Shown one piece after another: positions 11,335-23,990 of a stretch of 64,000 nt of DNA. The position numbers and the translations under genes are program-made. Source of the stretch: Spirodela intermedia (Eukaryota > Streptophyta > Magnoliopsida > Alismatales > Araceae); the NCBI GenBank assembly GCA_902729315.2, contig LR746279.1:129001-193000 (forward strand), written 5' to 3'. Under the pieces are notes generated by a model, which was given only the letters and a program-made list of their open reading frames with translations, had not been told where the DNA came from and made no database searches. Numbering within the stretch: the stretch's first letter is position 1; each line of letters opens with the position of its first letter.

Positions 11335-13189
11335 GGTCAGGGGACAAGCGGCGGCGCCGGAGAGGTTGGAAGCCCAGACCCCTTCCCACTCGGGGGGTGA
11401 TGATGGACGATGCCCCTCCCGTGTGCGCCCTCGAAAAGCTCTCCTTGTATATTTGTACATATTACAGTTCATCAATGCAGAAGATACTCATCCCCACATC
11501 CTCCAAGAAGCTCCATGGGGATCCCTTCTAAGATTCATACGTGTTAGAAATGAACTTGAAATAGCCGCTGCGGCCGCTATGCATGGAGATCCCAGCATTG
11601 AGCGTTGGCGCCTGCTTGCAAGCAGTAGCCCGGGTTGGTCCTGTCACCCTCTTTACCGCCATCAGGATCGACTAGCCCCGCTGGAGGAAATATAAGATGT
11701 ATAGCATAACAAAGTATGTCTCTCAACTACGAAAAGTGCAAGATATTTGCTTCTTCTTTCTCTTTTTTATCTTTTTTATGGGGCAGCTCTCACTATATAT
11801 CCGTGAAGGCAAATTGCCGATTAATTAGCTATGTGCAAGAAGGCTGCCCCATAAATCCGATGAGTGCCGCATTATCCAGAGTGAGAGTCAACGGAAAACT
11901 CAAGAAACCGAGTCTAACAGATCAGGGAGTCGGGATAAATGAATCAATGAAAGTGTAAACATTGATCAACTAGGCTCTCATGCAGTTGATCCTGTTGTAT
12001 GGGAAAATAAATAGTCAAAGTGTGAAGAGGTAATGTCAACTTGTTGTAACATTATAAGAGGCAGGTGAATTCTGACGATATCCAAGGCGAAAGATTGATT
12101 GTAAATGGAGGCAAAAATGGAACAAGGTCAAAGAAAAGAACAAAGTCCATCAGGAGTAAAATATCAGAATCTAAATTAAAATCTAGAGCTAACTTATTTT
12201 AAAACTAAGAATGCCACAAATGTCATGAAAAGTGGCACTTGAAGAAAGATTGACTCACTAGAAATCCAGAGAAAAATACTAAAAGTAACTTTTTAGATTT
12301 AAGGAATGCTCTAAAAAGAGAGAAAATAACAGTGGTGAGATAATTTTTTTAACTATAATGAATGAATTAATACATTTTTGAAATCTTGATATGGGAACAC
12401 CATATGTTTCATAATAATGACTAGTTTGACACATATAAAGTGATGTATATTGTGTTGTTATGGGTAATGATTCTTCATGTAAAGTCATTGAAATTAACAA
12501 CATCAAAAATAGATGGTGACAACTTTAAGGAATGTAAAACATGTCTCTAATCTCAAGAGAAATATAGTTTCCTTGTAAACATTATAGTTAAATTATTTCC
12601 TTATAAATGTGAAAATTAAATCTTAAAATTTTGTCATAAATCACATTTTCAGAATTTAAATCTTGCAATGATCAGGACATGAAGATGTGATTCTAATAAA
12701 TATGTCAAAGAGAAATATAGAATCAATGTGTAATTTAAAATACTGAAGTAAATAAATAGAAACTAAAAATTTAAAATTCTAACTTATGAAAGAACTGTAA
12801 ATACAAATAAAATGAGCCCAATATTTTTTATTTTTTTTGAAATACTATTTAATAAAAATAATGAGATAATAAAAGTTATAATACTACTTTTTTTAAATCA
12901 TTGAAAATTTAAAACTAAATCAATTAACACCGATTAAAAACAAATCTCTCCGACAATGGTGCCAAAAAGATAATGTGCACTTGTCATTGTATTTAAATGC
13001 CCATTATTGAATAATATTTATAATTAAGACTTAATATCTACTAGTATAGATATAAGTTTTTGGTCAAATATGAAGAAATTGATTAATTCATCGTGAAAAC
13101 TAATTTAGTTTTTATATAGAGTGATTTTAATATTTTATCACTATTTAACAGAACTAAAAGAATGAAAGGGTGAGGTGAGAATAATAAAA
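11335..13189. other. No gene seen: 3' flank then AT-rich spacer
   Basis: The first ~400 bases are probably 3' UTR of the kinase gene. From about 11,900 the DNA becomes AT-rich with short broken frames only. Parts (11,990-12,520) read like a much decayed retrotransposon, but I cannot name a domain. Confidence 0.5.
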
Positions 13190-13560
13190 GAAAGAAAATA
13201 AAGAAAGGAAGGAGGGAAAAAAGAGATATCACGAAAGAGAGAGAAAGAGAGAGAAAGGGAGAGAAGGAGAGAAATCTCACGTGAGACAGAAAGAGAGAAA
13301 TGCCTCACAAGAGAGAGAGATCAATCGAGAGTGAGGGAGATCAATCGATCGAGAGAGGGAGATGTAAGAAGAGAAAACTCATGTGAGAGGAAGAGAGATA
13401 AATATCTCACGAGAGAGAGAGAAAGAGAGAGATCAATCAATTGATCAAGAGAGAGACAGAGATAGAGATATCACAAGAGATAGAGAGAGAAGAATATATC
13501 TTATGTGAGAGGGAGAGAGAGAAATAAGATGATAATTAAGAAAGAGAGAAACACGATCAA
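13190..13560. repeat. GA-rich imperfect repeat with ATCAATCGAT cores
   Basis: Purine-rich tract of GAGA runs interrupted by recurring blocks such as GATCAATCGA(TCGA) and CTCACGAGAGAG/CTCATGTGAGAG, repeated several times at irregular spacing. It lies next to the copia element at 13,621, whose LTRs also carry GA runs. No coding signal. Confidence 0.6.
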
Positions 13561-13620
13561 GCCGTTTACACAATGACCATGATTCTTAGATGAATGTGTG
13601 CTCAAGAATTCACACATGTG

Positions 13621-13765
13621 GGTTGACATGAGAGAGAAAAAAATTAAAATCTATATAGTCTCAAAAGATAAAATATATAACTCTTATATAGGAGAGAGGA
13701 GAGATGAGAGAGAGAGAGAGATAATAGGTTTGGGTGGGTTGAAAATCCGATATTACTATTGAACA
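13621..13765 (-). repeat. copia 3' LTR (left copy)
   Basis: Direct repeat of 18,431-18,573, sharing long blocks such as CAGTCTCAAAAGATAAAATAT (one substitution here) and TTTATATAGGAGAGAGGAGAG. The first base of the terminal TG appears mutated (GGTTGACA against TGTTGACA); the end reads ATTGAACA. The two copies differ by scattered substitutions, so the insertion is not recent. Confidence 0.75.
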
Positions 13766-14264
13766 CTCTCCCTCAAGTTAAAGCATATAAGTTAAATATG
13801 TTTAACTTGTTACACATGGCGTCGTAAGAGATGCCGATTAAACTCTTCGTGAAGACATCAACAAGCTGATGAGATGATGTCATATGAAGAGTAGAGATAA
13901 ATTCAGACATAACCTTATTTCAAATGTAGTGACAATCAATCTTAATGTACTTTGTACGCTCATAAAAGGTGAAATTGCCAACAATGAAGATGACAATTTG
14001 ATTGTCGCAATACATAGGCATTGGAGATGGAGAAACAATATTAAGATCGTCGAGAAGTGATCGAAGCCATATCATTTTTATTGTCTCAATCATGACTTAA
14101 TACTTAAATTTTGCATGAGAGTAGGATACTATCCTCTATTTTCGAGACCGTCATGTGACTAAGTTATCACTGACGTATATGTAATAACTCGTAGTAGACT
14201 TTTGATTGCCCTTGTCACTTGCATACCCAACGTCAAAGTAGACTACAATACAAAAATAGTCGTG

Positions 14265-14628
14265 TTGTCGATTGATGAGCTATTTTCTTGGAGATCAAAG
14301 GAGTCCACATGTTTGGTTCACCAAGTTTAGTGGTTTACTCACCACCTTTAGCATCGTCTCCTGTACTGTGAACTCCACCATACTCACAAAGAAGACAGAA
14401 GGCAGTCTTATCATCCTTGTAATCTATGTCGACGATATTCTTGTGATTGGAAATGATGAGGCTGACATCTCTACTACCAAAGCTTACTTACAGCAACACC
14501 TAAACATTCGTGACTTGGGGACTCTACGATATTTTCTTGGGATTGAGTTTGGGTATCATGACTCAATGACTCCCCTTGAACACCTAGGAGGTTGCTCCAT
14601 AAAGACATGCTCTGTGAGATCATCGTAG
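14265..14628 (+). pseudogene. Inverted reverse-transcriptase segment inside the copia element
   Basis: On the plus strand this frame reads SPHVWFTKFSGLL..., then LIILVIYVDDILVIGND with the RT catalytic YVDD, and HLNIRDLGTLRYFLGIEF. This is the middle of copia RT, normally directly downstream of the QLD...MEQPP segment, yet that segment (14,556-14,801) and the RNase H (13,770-14,250) are on the minus strand. So a ~300-bp block is flipped, with breakpoints near 14,265 and 14,570. Sequence expected between RT and RNase H (about 100 residues) is missing. The copy cannot make a working polymerase. Confidence 0.8.
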
Positions 14629-17600
14629 AGAAAGATGTTAAAAATATCTAATTGGTAGAGAGACAATGCTTGATTGACGACGAGAGAGAGGAGCACGTGG
14701 ACAGAGTTGAGCAAGAGAGAACGTCTCAATGTAGTCAATCTCATATGCATGTGTGAAGCCCCGAGTAACCAAACAAGCTTTGTGACGAGGGATGGAGCCA
14801 TTTGGGTGCTATTTGATGGTAAACAGCCACTTACATGTCACAATGTTGACATCAGACAGGCGCGGAACAAAATTTAAAGTTCTCCAAGTGACCAACGCAA
14901 CTACCTTTGAATCCATGGCCACCTTCCACATAGGTACCTATGCAATCTCAACATACGATCGTGGAAACGACTCGCAGGCTACAGAGAGGGTAAAGGCATG
15001 AAAGGAAGGAGAAAAACGATCATAAGAGACAAACTAGGAGAAGAGATAGTGGGTGCAAGTGTGTGTACCTTTGTGGAGGGCAATAGAGAGATGAAGGTCA
15101 TTAGGTGGAGTAGTGACAAAATGTGTAGAGGGGATCATAAGAGAGGAAGAGGAAGAGCCATGGGCCAAAGAGAAGTGGGCGCGGGTAACAACTCTAAAGA
15201 GAGTGGACAGAAGGGAAGAGAATAGGGAGGGCTCGTAAGAACCACCAAGGGAGGAAACCTAGGTAGAGGAGACGTAACAGCCCCAAGAGGAGGAGTTAAA
15301 ACAAGAGAGAAGAAATGAGACTCCTCATAGAAAATGACATCAGTTGAGGTCACATAACAACGAATATCTAGGAAGTAGACTCGATAACCTTTTGACGTGC
15401 AAGAGTAGTCGACAAAAACCCCTTTAAAGACACAAGGGGCGGGTTTAGAAAGAGATAGAAGAATCTTGAACGAACGTGGTGCATCTAAAGACCCGAGGAG
15501 GAAGAGAAAAAAGAGGAGAATCAAAAATTAAGTGATGGAGAGGAATGATCCCCTCAAGAGGAGCAGAGGGAAGTTGATTCTAGAGGTAAGTGGTAGTTAG
15601 AAGGGTGTCAGCCTAAAGATAGTGGGGGACATTCATCTTAAAAATAAGTGTGCGAGTGATGTCAAGGAGTTGATGATGTTTATGCTTGGCAACACCATTC
15701 TACTACAAAGTGTGAGGATATGTGGTCTAGTGGAGGATGCCACGATCATTGCAGAAGGTACAAAAAGTTGTTTGAACAAACTCAAGAGTATTATTAGCAC
15801 AAAGAATCTTGGGTGTAGTTGTGTATTAGGTGATAATTTTGGTGATGAAGTAGATAATCATGGTGATGACCTCAAAGCGGTTGTGGAGGAGGTAGACCCA
15901 ACTAACACGAGTATAGTCATCAACGAAAATGATGTAATAGTGATGGCCCAAGATGGAGGAAGTACAAGATGGATCTCATACATTGCAAAGGAGAAGGTTA
16001 AAGAGAATGGAAGAAGGGATGTCATCACATCTAGGATAAAAAGCACAGTAATGTTTGTCCAACTAACAAGACTCACACACATATTTAGAGAGAGAAAGCC
16101 ATAGTAAAGTCTTTTATAATTTAGAAAAATAAGAATGACTTAAACGATGATGCCACAAAAGAGAAGAAGTAGCTGTAGAGACAACAAAAAAGGCCCGAAG
16201 ATCAGATGATAGTTTGTCAAAAACGAGTTCATAGACACTCTACCTATTTTCATGGCCCAAATTAATCCTCCATCTAGTATACAGATCTTGAAAAGTATAA
16301 TAAAAGGAAAAGAATGTGATTATACAAAAGAGGACACGAGTAATAGCACTGATAGAAAAAAGGTTAGTAGGAAAACTGAGAAGGTAGTGAACTTGGATAA
16401 GGTAAAGGGAGGGAGAAGTTGAGGTGACACCATGACCTTTGACCAAATAGGTCCAACCATTGACAATGGTAATAGGGGGATGGGTTGGGGTAGGCTGATA
16501 GGAGGAGAGAATAGTGGGGATATCAGTCATGTGGGTGGAGGCCCTTAAATCAATAATTCATGGCGTTGAAGAGGAAGTAAGGAGAGTGTGTGTACCTGGT
16601 GTGGAGGAGGCTAGAAGCGAGGCGAGATTGACAAAGGTGGAAGCCTCGATACCATTAGTGCGGCGAAGGACGTCATACTCCGTAGGCATCAAAGTCACGT
16701 GGAAGGTAGGAGCTAGAATATGGGATGAAGTGAGGGATGCCAGAGTCGAAGAAGTGATCACCAGCTGTGCAAAAGTAGGCTTGCTGAATTGCTTCTAGCA
16801 CAGTAATCAGATGATTCTGCTTCTCACAGTAAGAACATGGAGGAAAGGTATTGTACCCACGTTCGCGAGGAGTATGACCACCGTTAAGGCGGAAAGGAAA
16901 GGTATCATTTCGAGCCCGTGGAGCAGCAATGGCAAGAGCCGAAGAAATAGAGTTGATGCCTAGAGAAGAAGAAGAGTAGACGGGTGTACTAGTGATGACC
17001 CAAATGGCTATCGAGAAGTTGGAGGTGAGATCATGCACATGATCCTAGAGAGAACAACCCCTCAGATTTGAAATGTGATGGACGAATAAAGTCCACTAAG
17101 ATAAACCCCAACATAAAACTCCTAGCAATAGTATTTGAGGGTCAGGAGGTCGGTAGTAGGGGGCTGATAGATATCAACCTCTTAGATGAAGGCTTGGAGG
17201 TGATTGTAGTGAGCTTGAAGAGAAAGATTACCTTGTTTGCAAGAGAGAATAGACTCAAAGATCTCCACAACTTGACCGAGGTTCATCCGGTTGGCGTACA
17301 TGGTCTCCATAGTGAGCCACAGGAGACGAGCCGAGGTGATGCGTGCGAGTGGCTTGACATTGCTAGGCTCAATGCTCTGAAGGATCCATGTGATGATGTT
17401 TTAGTCGAGCTACGACCATGTCGCATATGAGGGGTCTCGAAGGCCGGGTGAGTCCTCTAAGAAATCATGGAGGAGACTGTGAGATCTAAGGAAGAGCTCA
17501 AAGTCAAATACCCATGACACATAATTATGACCGTTAAAGATGTACGCCGGTTGAGTAAGTTACACTGTAATGGAGTGGCGAGCTGGAGGAACCATTGGAG

Positions 17601-18430
17601 AAGGGAGAACACCAACTGGAAGAAGCCTAAAGGGCTCGGAGGTAGGTGACGGAGGGGGGTGAGACGATGCCATGAGGCCGACGGGTCTGGGCTGGAGGGG
17701 CACGTGGTGGGGTGAGTAGGTTGGGGCCCAATAGGCCAGTTTGGAGGGGCAGGCAGGGCCAGAGGGGCAGAAAGAGTTAACTGGGGCTGGCTAGGCTGCC
17801 TTCGGCCTATGGATTCGCACAGGGCCGGCGGGTTTGGCTGGGCCTGTCTCAAGTGGACCGGTCCAAAAGAAAACTGCCAGTTGGCTTGTCGGGAGATGGG
17901 CGAAACCCTAGCTGACGCAGTCGGAAGGCGACGGCCCCCGCAACAGCAACGGTTGGGGTGCAATGACAACATCAACGACAAGGGCTTGGCGCAACGGCAA
18001 GGGTGTGACAACAAGGGAATGATAGCTAGGAGGGACCTTGACGGCAGCGACAACGCCCTCAGCACCTAAGAACAATGGTGCCCATAACAACACGATAGTA
18101 AGGGCGTGGCAGCGAGGAGGGGCCTTGACGACAACGACGATAGTGGAGACATTAGAGAAGAGGAGGAGAGCAACGACACTAGCAAGGGGCGATGGTGGCG
18201 AGGAGGGCAGTGCCGAAAGGAGAAGGAGAGCTATGATAGAGATGACAACACCAGAAGGAGGAGAAGGAGAGCGATAGTAGAGATGACGACACTGAAAGAG
18301 GGAAGAGCAGCGACGCTAAAGAGCCGTTTGAGGAGGAAAGAGGCTAGCAAAGAGGAGAGCAATGTGCTGGAGACGGGTGGCGCACCAGAGAGGAGGAGGA
18401 TGACAAGGGATACCTAGGGCTCTAATACCA

Positions 18431-18573
18431 TGTTGACACGAGAGAGGAAAAAACTGAAATCTATGCAGTCTCAAAAGATAAAATATATGACTTTTATATA
18501 GGAGAGAGGAGAGATGAGAGAGAGATAGATAATGAGCCATAATGGGTCGAGAGTCTGATAGCACTATCGAATA
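18431..18573 (-). repeat. copia 5' LTR (right copy) with adjoining primer site
   Basis: Starts TGTTGACACGAG and ends about CACTATCGAATA on the plus strand. The primer-binding site (reverse of GCTCTAATACCA, 18,419-18,430) directly adjoins it, fixing the element's orientation as minus. Confidence 0.75.
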
Positions 18574-19734
18574 ATTCAGTGCTTATTAATCGTGAGTGTA
18601 AATATCATGAGGTCAGTTGTAAATTTCTCCACCTTATTTTTAACAGTTCAATGCTCATTAATCAGCCTTTAATCTTGTTAATTTTATGTTCGAAAATAGA
18701 AAGATACTCGTCATTTGTGGAATGCCAAAAACATAAATACATTAAGATTTGATTGTAGAAATCAATAGAGAACAAGTTAGAATAATTTTAGTTTGATCAT
18801 AGATGAGTTTCAGAGGATTCAAAAGAAGAACAAAGATCATTCATCGAGTTTTGAATTAGTTTTACTCATTTCAATTGAAACATGCATGAAACGAAAATAA
18901 CTTATCATAAAATGTAATTGAAAGCACGTAAATAAATGACAAAATCAGAAAGAAAATTATTGCCCAAGTTTAGTTTGCCTTCTTGGCAACTAAAGATACC
19001 GGTGTGATGGCTTGATTTCACTTAGACGTGCCACATCATGTTGACCATGCTATGCCGCTTGCTAGAGAGATCTGTCAAAAAGAGGAGTTGACCATGTTGT
19101 CACTATCATCTGGGGGGAGAAGGAAAGAGCTAACCACTTGCCAAATGCCTTGAGTGTAATGGGAGGAGGAAGGAATGAGCTTGTCGATCATTGGAGGCAT
19201 TAATTGTGTAAAAAGAGGAAAGAATAGATTGTCGTATTCGTGACTGTCATCAGGATTTTAAAGATAATCGATAAACAAATTTTTACCAGATAATAAGTGA
19301 TTATTATCTTTATATCTTTGACAATGATACATGTGAGAACTTAAGTTCCCAATATCATGGCACTTCACAAGCCGCTAGATCAGATGTGCTTGGTCACGTG
19401 GTGTGTTGAGCAACCTAAGGTCAACCCACCACGAACTGCTGCCAACTGGGAACTTAAGTCCCAAAACTATGTCAACCGATGGATTACTTTATACGTCTAG
19501 TATCGTGGTGCCTAGCCTACCATAGGATTAGGTTTATGTGATGACATGGCTTGCTAAATACTACTAGATGACTACACTCCATACGACTGGCCTAAAACAC
19601 ACGAAACTTTAATCTCACACAAAAATATTTTGGCAAATGAGTTGAATATAAATCAAAGCTATGGTTTCTCAATAGAGATCCTTTCTCTCAAAAAAAAATG
19701 ATGCCCAAGACTATCTTGGGAGAAGGTAAAAAAG
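18574..19734. other. No gene seen: AT-rich repeat-derived spacer
   Basis: Short broken frames only. Composition resembles decayed retroelement DNA. No RNA gene recognised. Confidence 0.5.
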
Positions 19735-19960
19735 TGGTCTGCCCTTGCGCACACATGTGTGTATGATGCTCCTTGCTCCACGACCGGTTGGCCATTGAAA
19801 TGTGGTAGGAGAGTGACGCACATGTGCGTGAAGCAAGTCCCTCACCACTAGAACCAAGCTTATGGTTCCCCCTGTCTAGGTCTACCCACTTGACTGTAGT
19901 GCCCCTTCGGGTCAGTTGCCGAGTGCCAACTTACCAATAGGGAGTGATACTTTTATCTTT
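19735..19960 (-). repeat. LTR-like segment of the gypsy element, shared with 35,500-35,700
   Basis: The segment (acacatgtgtg..., tgctccttgctcc, agagtgacgcacatgtgcgtg, tggttccccctg, cccacttgactgtag) has a clear diverged counterpart at 35,500-35,700 in the same orientation, matching in block order. It lies just beyond the integrase end of the gypsy element, where a 3' LTR is expected, so I read it as LTR sequence of that family. Confidence 0.5.
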
Positions 19961-20189
19961 TATTTTTTCTAAATAATAAAAAATTATTAAGTATTTTAAC
20001 TTTAGATTTCTAAAATTAATAATATATTTTTACATTTATTTTGAAAGCTAATAAAATAAAATAACTAATTAAAACACAAAATTCTAGCATTAATAGTGGG
20101 CATAGTTGCGCCCACCCTTGTCGACCACCTAATGATCTAGGATAGTAGTTGCCGTGTTGGAGTAGTGTGCTTAGATCATTAGTGGGGGT

Positions 20190-23020
20190 TGGTGTGGCCA
20201 ACTCCACTCCGGGTCATTCACGTCTACATGGTAAGCCTTCAATAGGGAAACATGAAAGACTGGGTGTATTAGGAGGTGCAGGGGAAGTTAGAGCTGGTAG
20301 GCTAGTCACCCCACTTGAGCCACAATCTAGAAGGATCTGTCAAACTACGCTACTAGTCTATTGTTCTGCTTCTATCTTTTGAGGCTCTTGTGGGTGGGGT
20401 AGATACGTAGTAATACCTAGTCGCCTACTATATATTCAACCTCTCACCAGTGATGATCATCATTTTTCTTCATCCATTAGGTGGCCTTGGCCAATGCCTC
20501 TTGGGCCTCTTCAATGAGGTTGATGTGGCTCTTCGCAAAGCGATATGTCGTTGGCAAGTACCTTGGACCCACTACTTCATCAGTTCTTGGGGGCTCAATG
20601 GTTGTCTACTAGTGACAAGCTCGAATGGCAAGTGTCAAGTGGACACACATCGCTGAATATTATGAGCGAATTAAGTAATATCTAGGAGATCAACCCACTT
20701 GTCCTATTGTGATGTGACGTAATGTCTGAGGTAGTCTTCCAACATCCTGTTCACTTTGTCTATTTGTCCATTTGTTTGTGGATGAAGGTGGTGGAAAAGT
20801 TAAGTTCAATGCCGGGGAGGGTGAAGTAGTCTAACTAGAGTCACCTCGTGAAGTGGGGGTCACAATCTGAAACTATATCCCGAGGAATGCCTCATGGCTT
20901 GACAATGTGTGTTAAGAAGAGTCTCGCCACTTCTTTTTCCTTACACTTAGAGTGTGTTGGTATGAATGTGATGTACTTGCAGACTTTGTCAACCACAACC
21001 AGAATAACGTCATGTTCACTCACTTGTGGGAGGCTAGTGATGAAGTCCATAGACAAGGACTCCCATGGTCCCTTTGGTGTGGGTAGCAGTTCCAGCATCC
21101 CCATAGGATTTCGTTGCTCCACCTTATCTTGTTGAAATATCAAGCAAGAGTACACATACATTTTCACATCTCGCACTATGTTGGGCCAAAAGTAACTCCC
21201 AACCAATAGTGTCAGCGTTCATTGCTGTCCAAGGTGTCCTGCATGTAGTGCGTTGTGCATCTCCTATAAGAGGCAATGTCAGAGTTGTCCTCCCTATGGG
21301 ATGTAAGGTCGTTGGCCTTCTACATATATAATACCATCTTCCATCTAAAAGTGTTGAGTTTCCCTTATCTCTATTTATTAGATGAGTTGTTTGGCCATTG
21401 GATCTGTGTCATATGTAGTACGTATTTCATCAAGCAGGTCTCCCATGCTATCACATTAGTGCGGCCACTTCATCTGTGGTTCCCTGTCAGCTCAAAGCAT
21501 TTACAATCACATTAGTGTATCTAGGCTTGTATTTGAGGAGGAAGTCGTAATCCGCCAAAAAATCTTGCCACCGAGCATGTTTAGGAGATAACTTCTTCTA
21601 GGGGTTATAGTAACTAGTGGCCACATTGTCAATATAAATGGTGAAATGATTACCGAGAAGATAGTTTATGGTGCTTTAACATCTCCAATACCTATCATAA
21701 ATGTGACAAGTGCTCCTGCATATTCCGGTTACATACTAGGATGTCATCTAGATATATCACGACAAATGTATCAAAAAATGATTGGAATATGTAATTCATC
21801 AAGACACAAAATGTTGTTGAGGCATTTGTCAACACAAAAAGCATCATAGTAAATATGTACGACCTGTAACATGTGACATGTTGTTTTCTACTCATCATCC
21901 CCCTTGATACAGACCTAGTGGTACCAATTCTTCAGGTTCAACTTTGAGAAGATCTTTGCCTCTCTTAGTTAGTTGAACAAGTTTTCTACATTCAGTATTG
22001 GGTTCTTGTTCTTCATTGTGATCTTATTTAGAGCCCTATAATCCACAAAGCCTCAACGTTCATTTTTCTTCCACTAGAAGAGAACCGGCGCACCAACTGG
22101 TGCATGTGAGGGGCGTATGTGTCCTACCTTTTGTAGTTTTTCCAACTGCTTCCTCAGTTCCTCTAGGCCCGCTAGGGGCATCTTGTATGGAGCCCTAGCT
22201 GGGGGACGTTCTCTTAGCAATAGTTTGATTGCATGTTCTATGTTCCACCTAGGCAGTAGTGTGGCAAGTAATTTGCCACGCATAATATCATGGTATTCCT
22301 TAAGTAAGGGGAGTACCTAAGGATGACCCACCTGCTTCTCTTCTTCTTCTACCTCTCGTAGGGTGACAAGAAAGGTGTTGGTGTCATGTTGAAGGTTGGT
22401 CTTTAATTGCATGGCTGAGATTAGTTGAGGCTCCTCCATCTCCCACATAGCTCCCTACATAAAACAAGACTGATCTCCACGACAAATAATGAGACCATTA
22501 TAGTGGAGGAAGATTCCTACCTTGGCTTTAACTTTTTTAGTGAAGTCAACTCCTAGGATGACATCGAAGTCGTCCATCTGTAGGATTAGGAAGTTCAACT
22601 TGTCTTCCCATATGCCCATCTGTGTCTTCACTTATCAAGCTAGCCCAACAGATGATTGGACTTCAGAGTTGATGGCCTTGATCCTATTGCTTGTTTGAAC
22701 AAATTTTAATCTAAGGCGACTAGCTTTCTTCTCAAATAGAAAATTGTGAGTGGCCCCTGAGTCCACCAGCGCCTTGGTCATAATGTCATTAATCATTGCC
22801 TCCACAAAAGGTAGCCTCCTAGGGGTCACTTGGAGGGACTTTGTCTGCACCACAGTCAAAAGTTGAATGATGTTTAAGTTTGGTACCTCTTCGATCACCG
22901 ATGGCGGTTCCTCTTGTGCCATGACAGGGTTGAGTTGAGCCCTCGTCATGTGTCGGTCTGCTCGATCGGGGCAATCGGGACTACAGTGGGGACCCCTATA
23001 GAAGTGACACCCCATCTATT
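20190..23020 (-). mobile_element. Ty3/gypsy retrotransposon pol remnant
   Basis: Minus-strand pol order is intact but frames are broken. Aspartic protease 22,640-22,900 (KALVDSGATHNFLFEKKA), preceded by a partial zinc knuckle (GCHFYRGPHCSPDCP); RT 21,690-22,290 (APYKMPLAGLEELRKQLEKL, FVLTNASTTFCVLMNYIF, VIYLDDILV); integrase 20,740-21,210 (YFWPNIVRDVKMYV, then PWESLSMDFITSLP); post-integrase segment near 20,200-20,320 (IHPVFHVSLLKAYHVDV). Several stops and frameshifts and an unclear 5' LTR show a dead, truncated copy. The DSGATHNF protease and VSLLK C-terminus suit the chromovirus side of gypsy; I could not confirm a chromodomain. Confidence 0.85.
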
Positions 23021-23990
23021 TTGGGCCCTCTATTTGTAATGTGCCCCAAGTAGGGCCTCTATTGGCTTGCCCCTGGCAAGCGCTGGAGGAAAAAAATCCA
23101 ATCCTGAGGAGTTCTGCAACCATACTGCCGCACCATGGATTGTAAAGACTTCGGCGCTGATGTCTGTTGCAGCCGCATGAGAGGCCCCCGCCAGCAGGTA
23201 TCGCTCGATTACATAGAATACGGAATCGTCGTCCGCGACGGGATGGCTTGTTGGATCGGATCCCCATAAATAGTTGACTGTATCATCTTCATTCCTGAGA
23301 TAATTGCACTCTGTTTCCTCTGTCTTTGAAGAGCGAGTGCATGCTCGCAAAAAAGTGGGCGATTGCCGTTTAGCAGAGTATCAGATAAGCAGGACACAAT
23401 CACCTGAAACGAGTCTCTTGGCGCTGACGAAAACACTCCACCCAATCGTAAGCAGATAGATGTCTCTTGGGCTGACCTGCGTCAACAATTATCTACCGAA
23501 TAGATCGTCACCCTCTATAGTAGGAAGAGTGAGATTAATGTCGGTCCTATACGCCTAAATTAATATCGAAACTTCCCCTCGTTGCCATGGAGGTCTCTTG
23601 CGACCAGCTGCTACATACGCCCCGATTGGGAGAGAACATGGGAAACCAAAGAGGCCGGAGAAAGATGATCACGCTCTCTTCTTTTTCGCCAACAAATGAT
23701 GTGAAATATTTAAGGAGAGAGAATTTTGAAGTCGTCTCGCAGATGGGCATTACCAAGGAACTAAGACTCTGTCTTCCCTATCATATTCCACATTGCTTAT
23801 CATTTGTTGTTGACCACTAAATGCATCTCGTGCAGAGATACAAGTCTGTGCGGGATCAGCCCACACTCTGACATCCTTGCATACACTTCTTCCGTGCCGA
23901 CGCCTGCCTAGATTTTGTCTGTTTTACAATGCATCATGATCATCCAAGGCGAGGTTAGGGACAGAGAAGCTGATACGTGAAGAGGCTTAC
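23021..23990. other. Unassigned interval beside the gypsy remnant
   Basis: A minus-strand open frame at 23,030-23,350 (contains NEDDTVNYLWGSDP and DDDSVFYVIERYLLAG) has more gene-like composition than the gypsy body, but I recognise no family. It may be the element's gag or an exon of a broken host gene. The rest, 23,350-23,990, shows nothing I can name. Confidence 0.3.

Larger units (their letters stand above)
13621..18573 (-). mobile_element. Ty1/copia LTR retrotransposon, near full length, inactive
   Basis: Minus-oriented element of about 4.95 kb. Short direct LTRs (~145 bp) bound it. Next to the right LTR the minus strand reads TGGTATTAGAGC, a tRNA-Met-type primer site; next to the left LTR lies a purine-rich TTGAGGGAGAGTG polypurine tract. 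Domains in minus order: gag region with a CCHC-like C-x2-C knuckle near 16,860 (PPCSYCEKQNHLI), pre-integrase motif at 16,240-16,530 (ADGW-like then LFSISAITRVLFC), integrase at about 15,700-16,082, RT start at 14,556-14,801 (YQLDIFNIFLYDDL...VFMEQPP), RNase H and C-terminus 13,770-14,250 (SDKGNQKSTTSY; DVFTKSL). Stops and frameshifts break all frames. The YVDD part of RT is on the opposite strand (separate entry). I saw no clear target-site duplication. Confidence 0.85.

Noticed and set aside
13621-18573. Possible intact, active retrotransposon
   Set aside because: LTRs have diverged, all pol frames carry stops, RT is partly inverted and part of the pol is missing.
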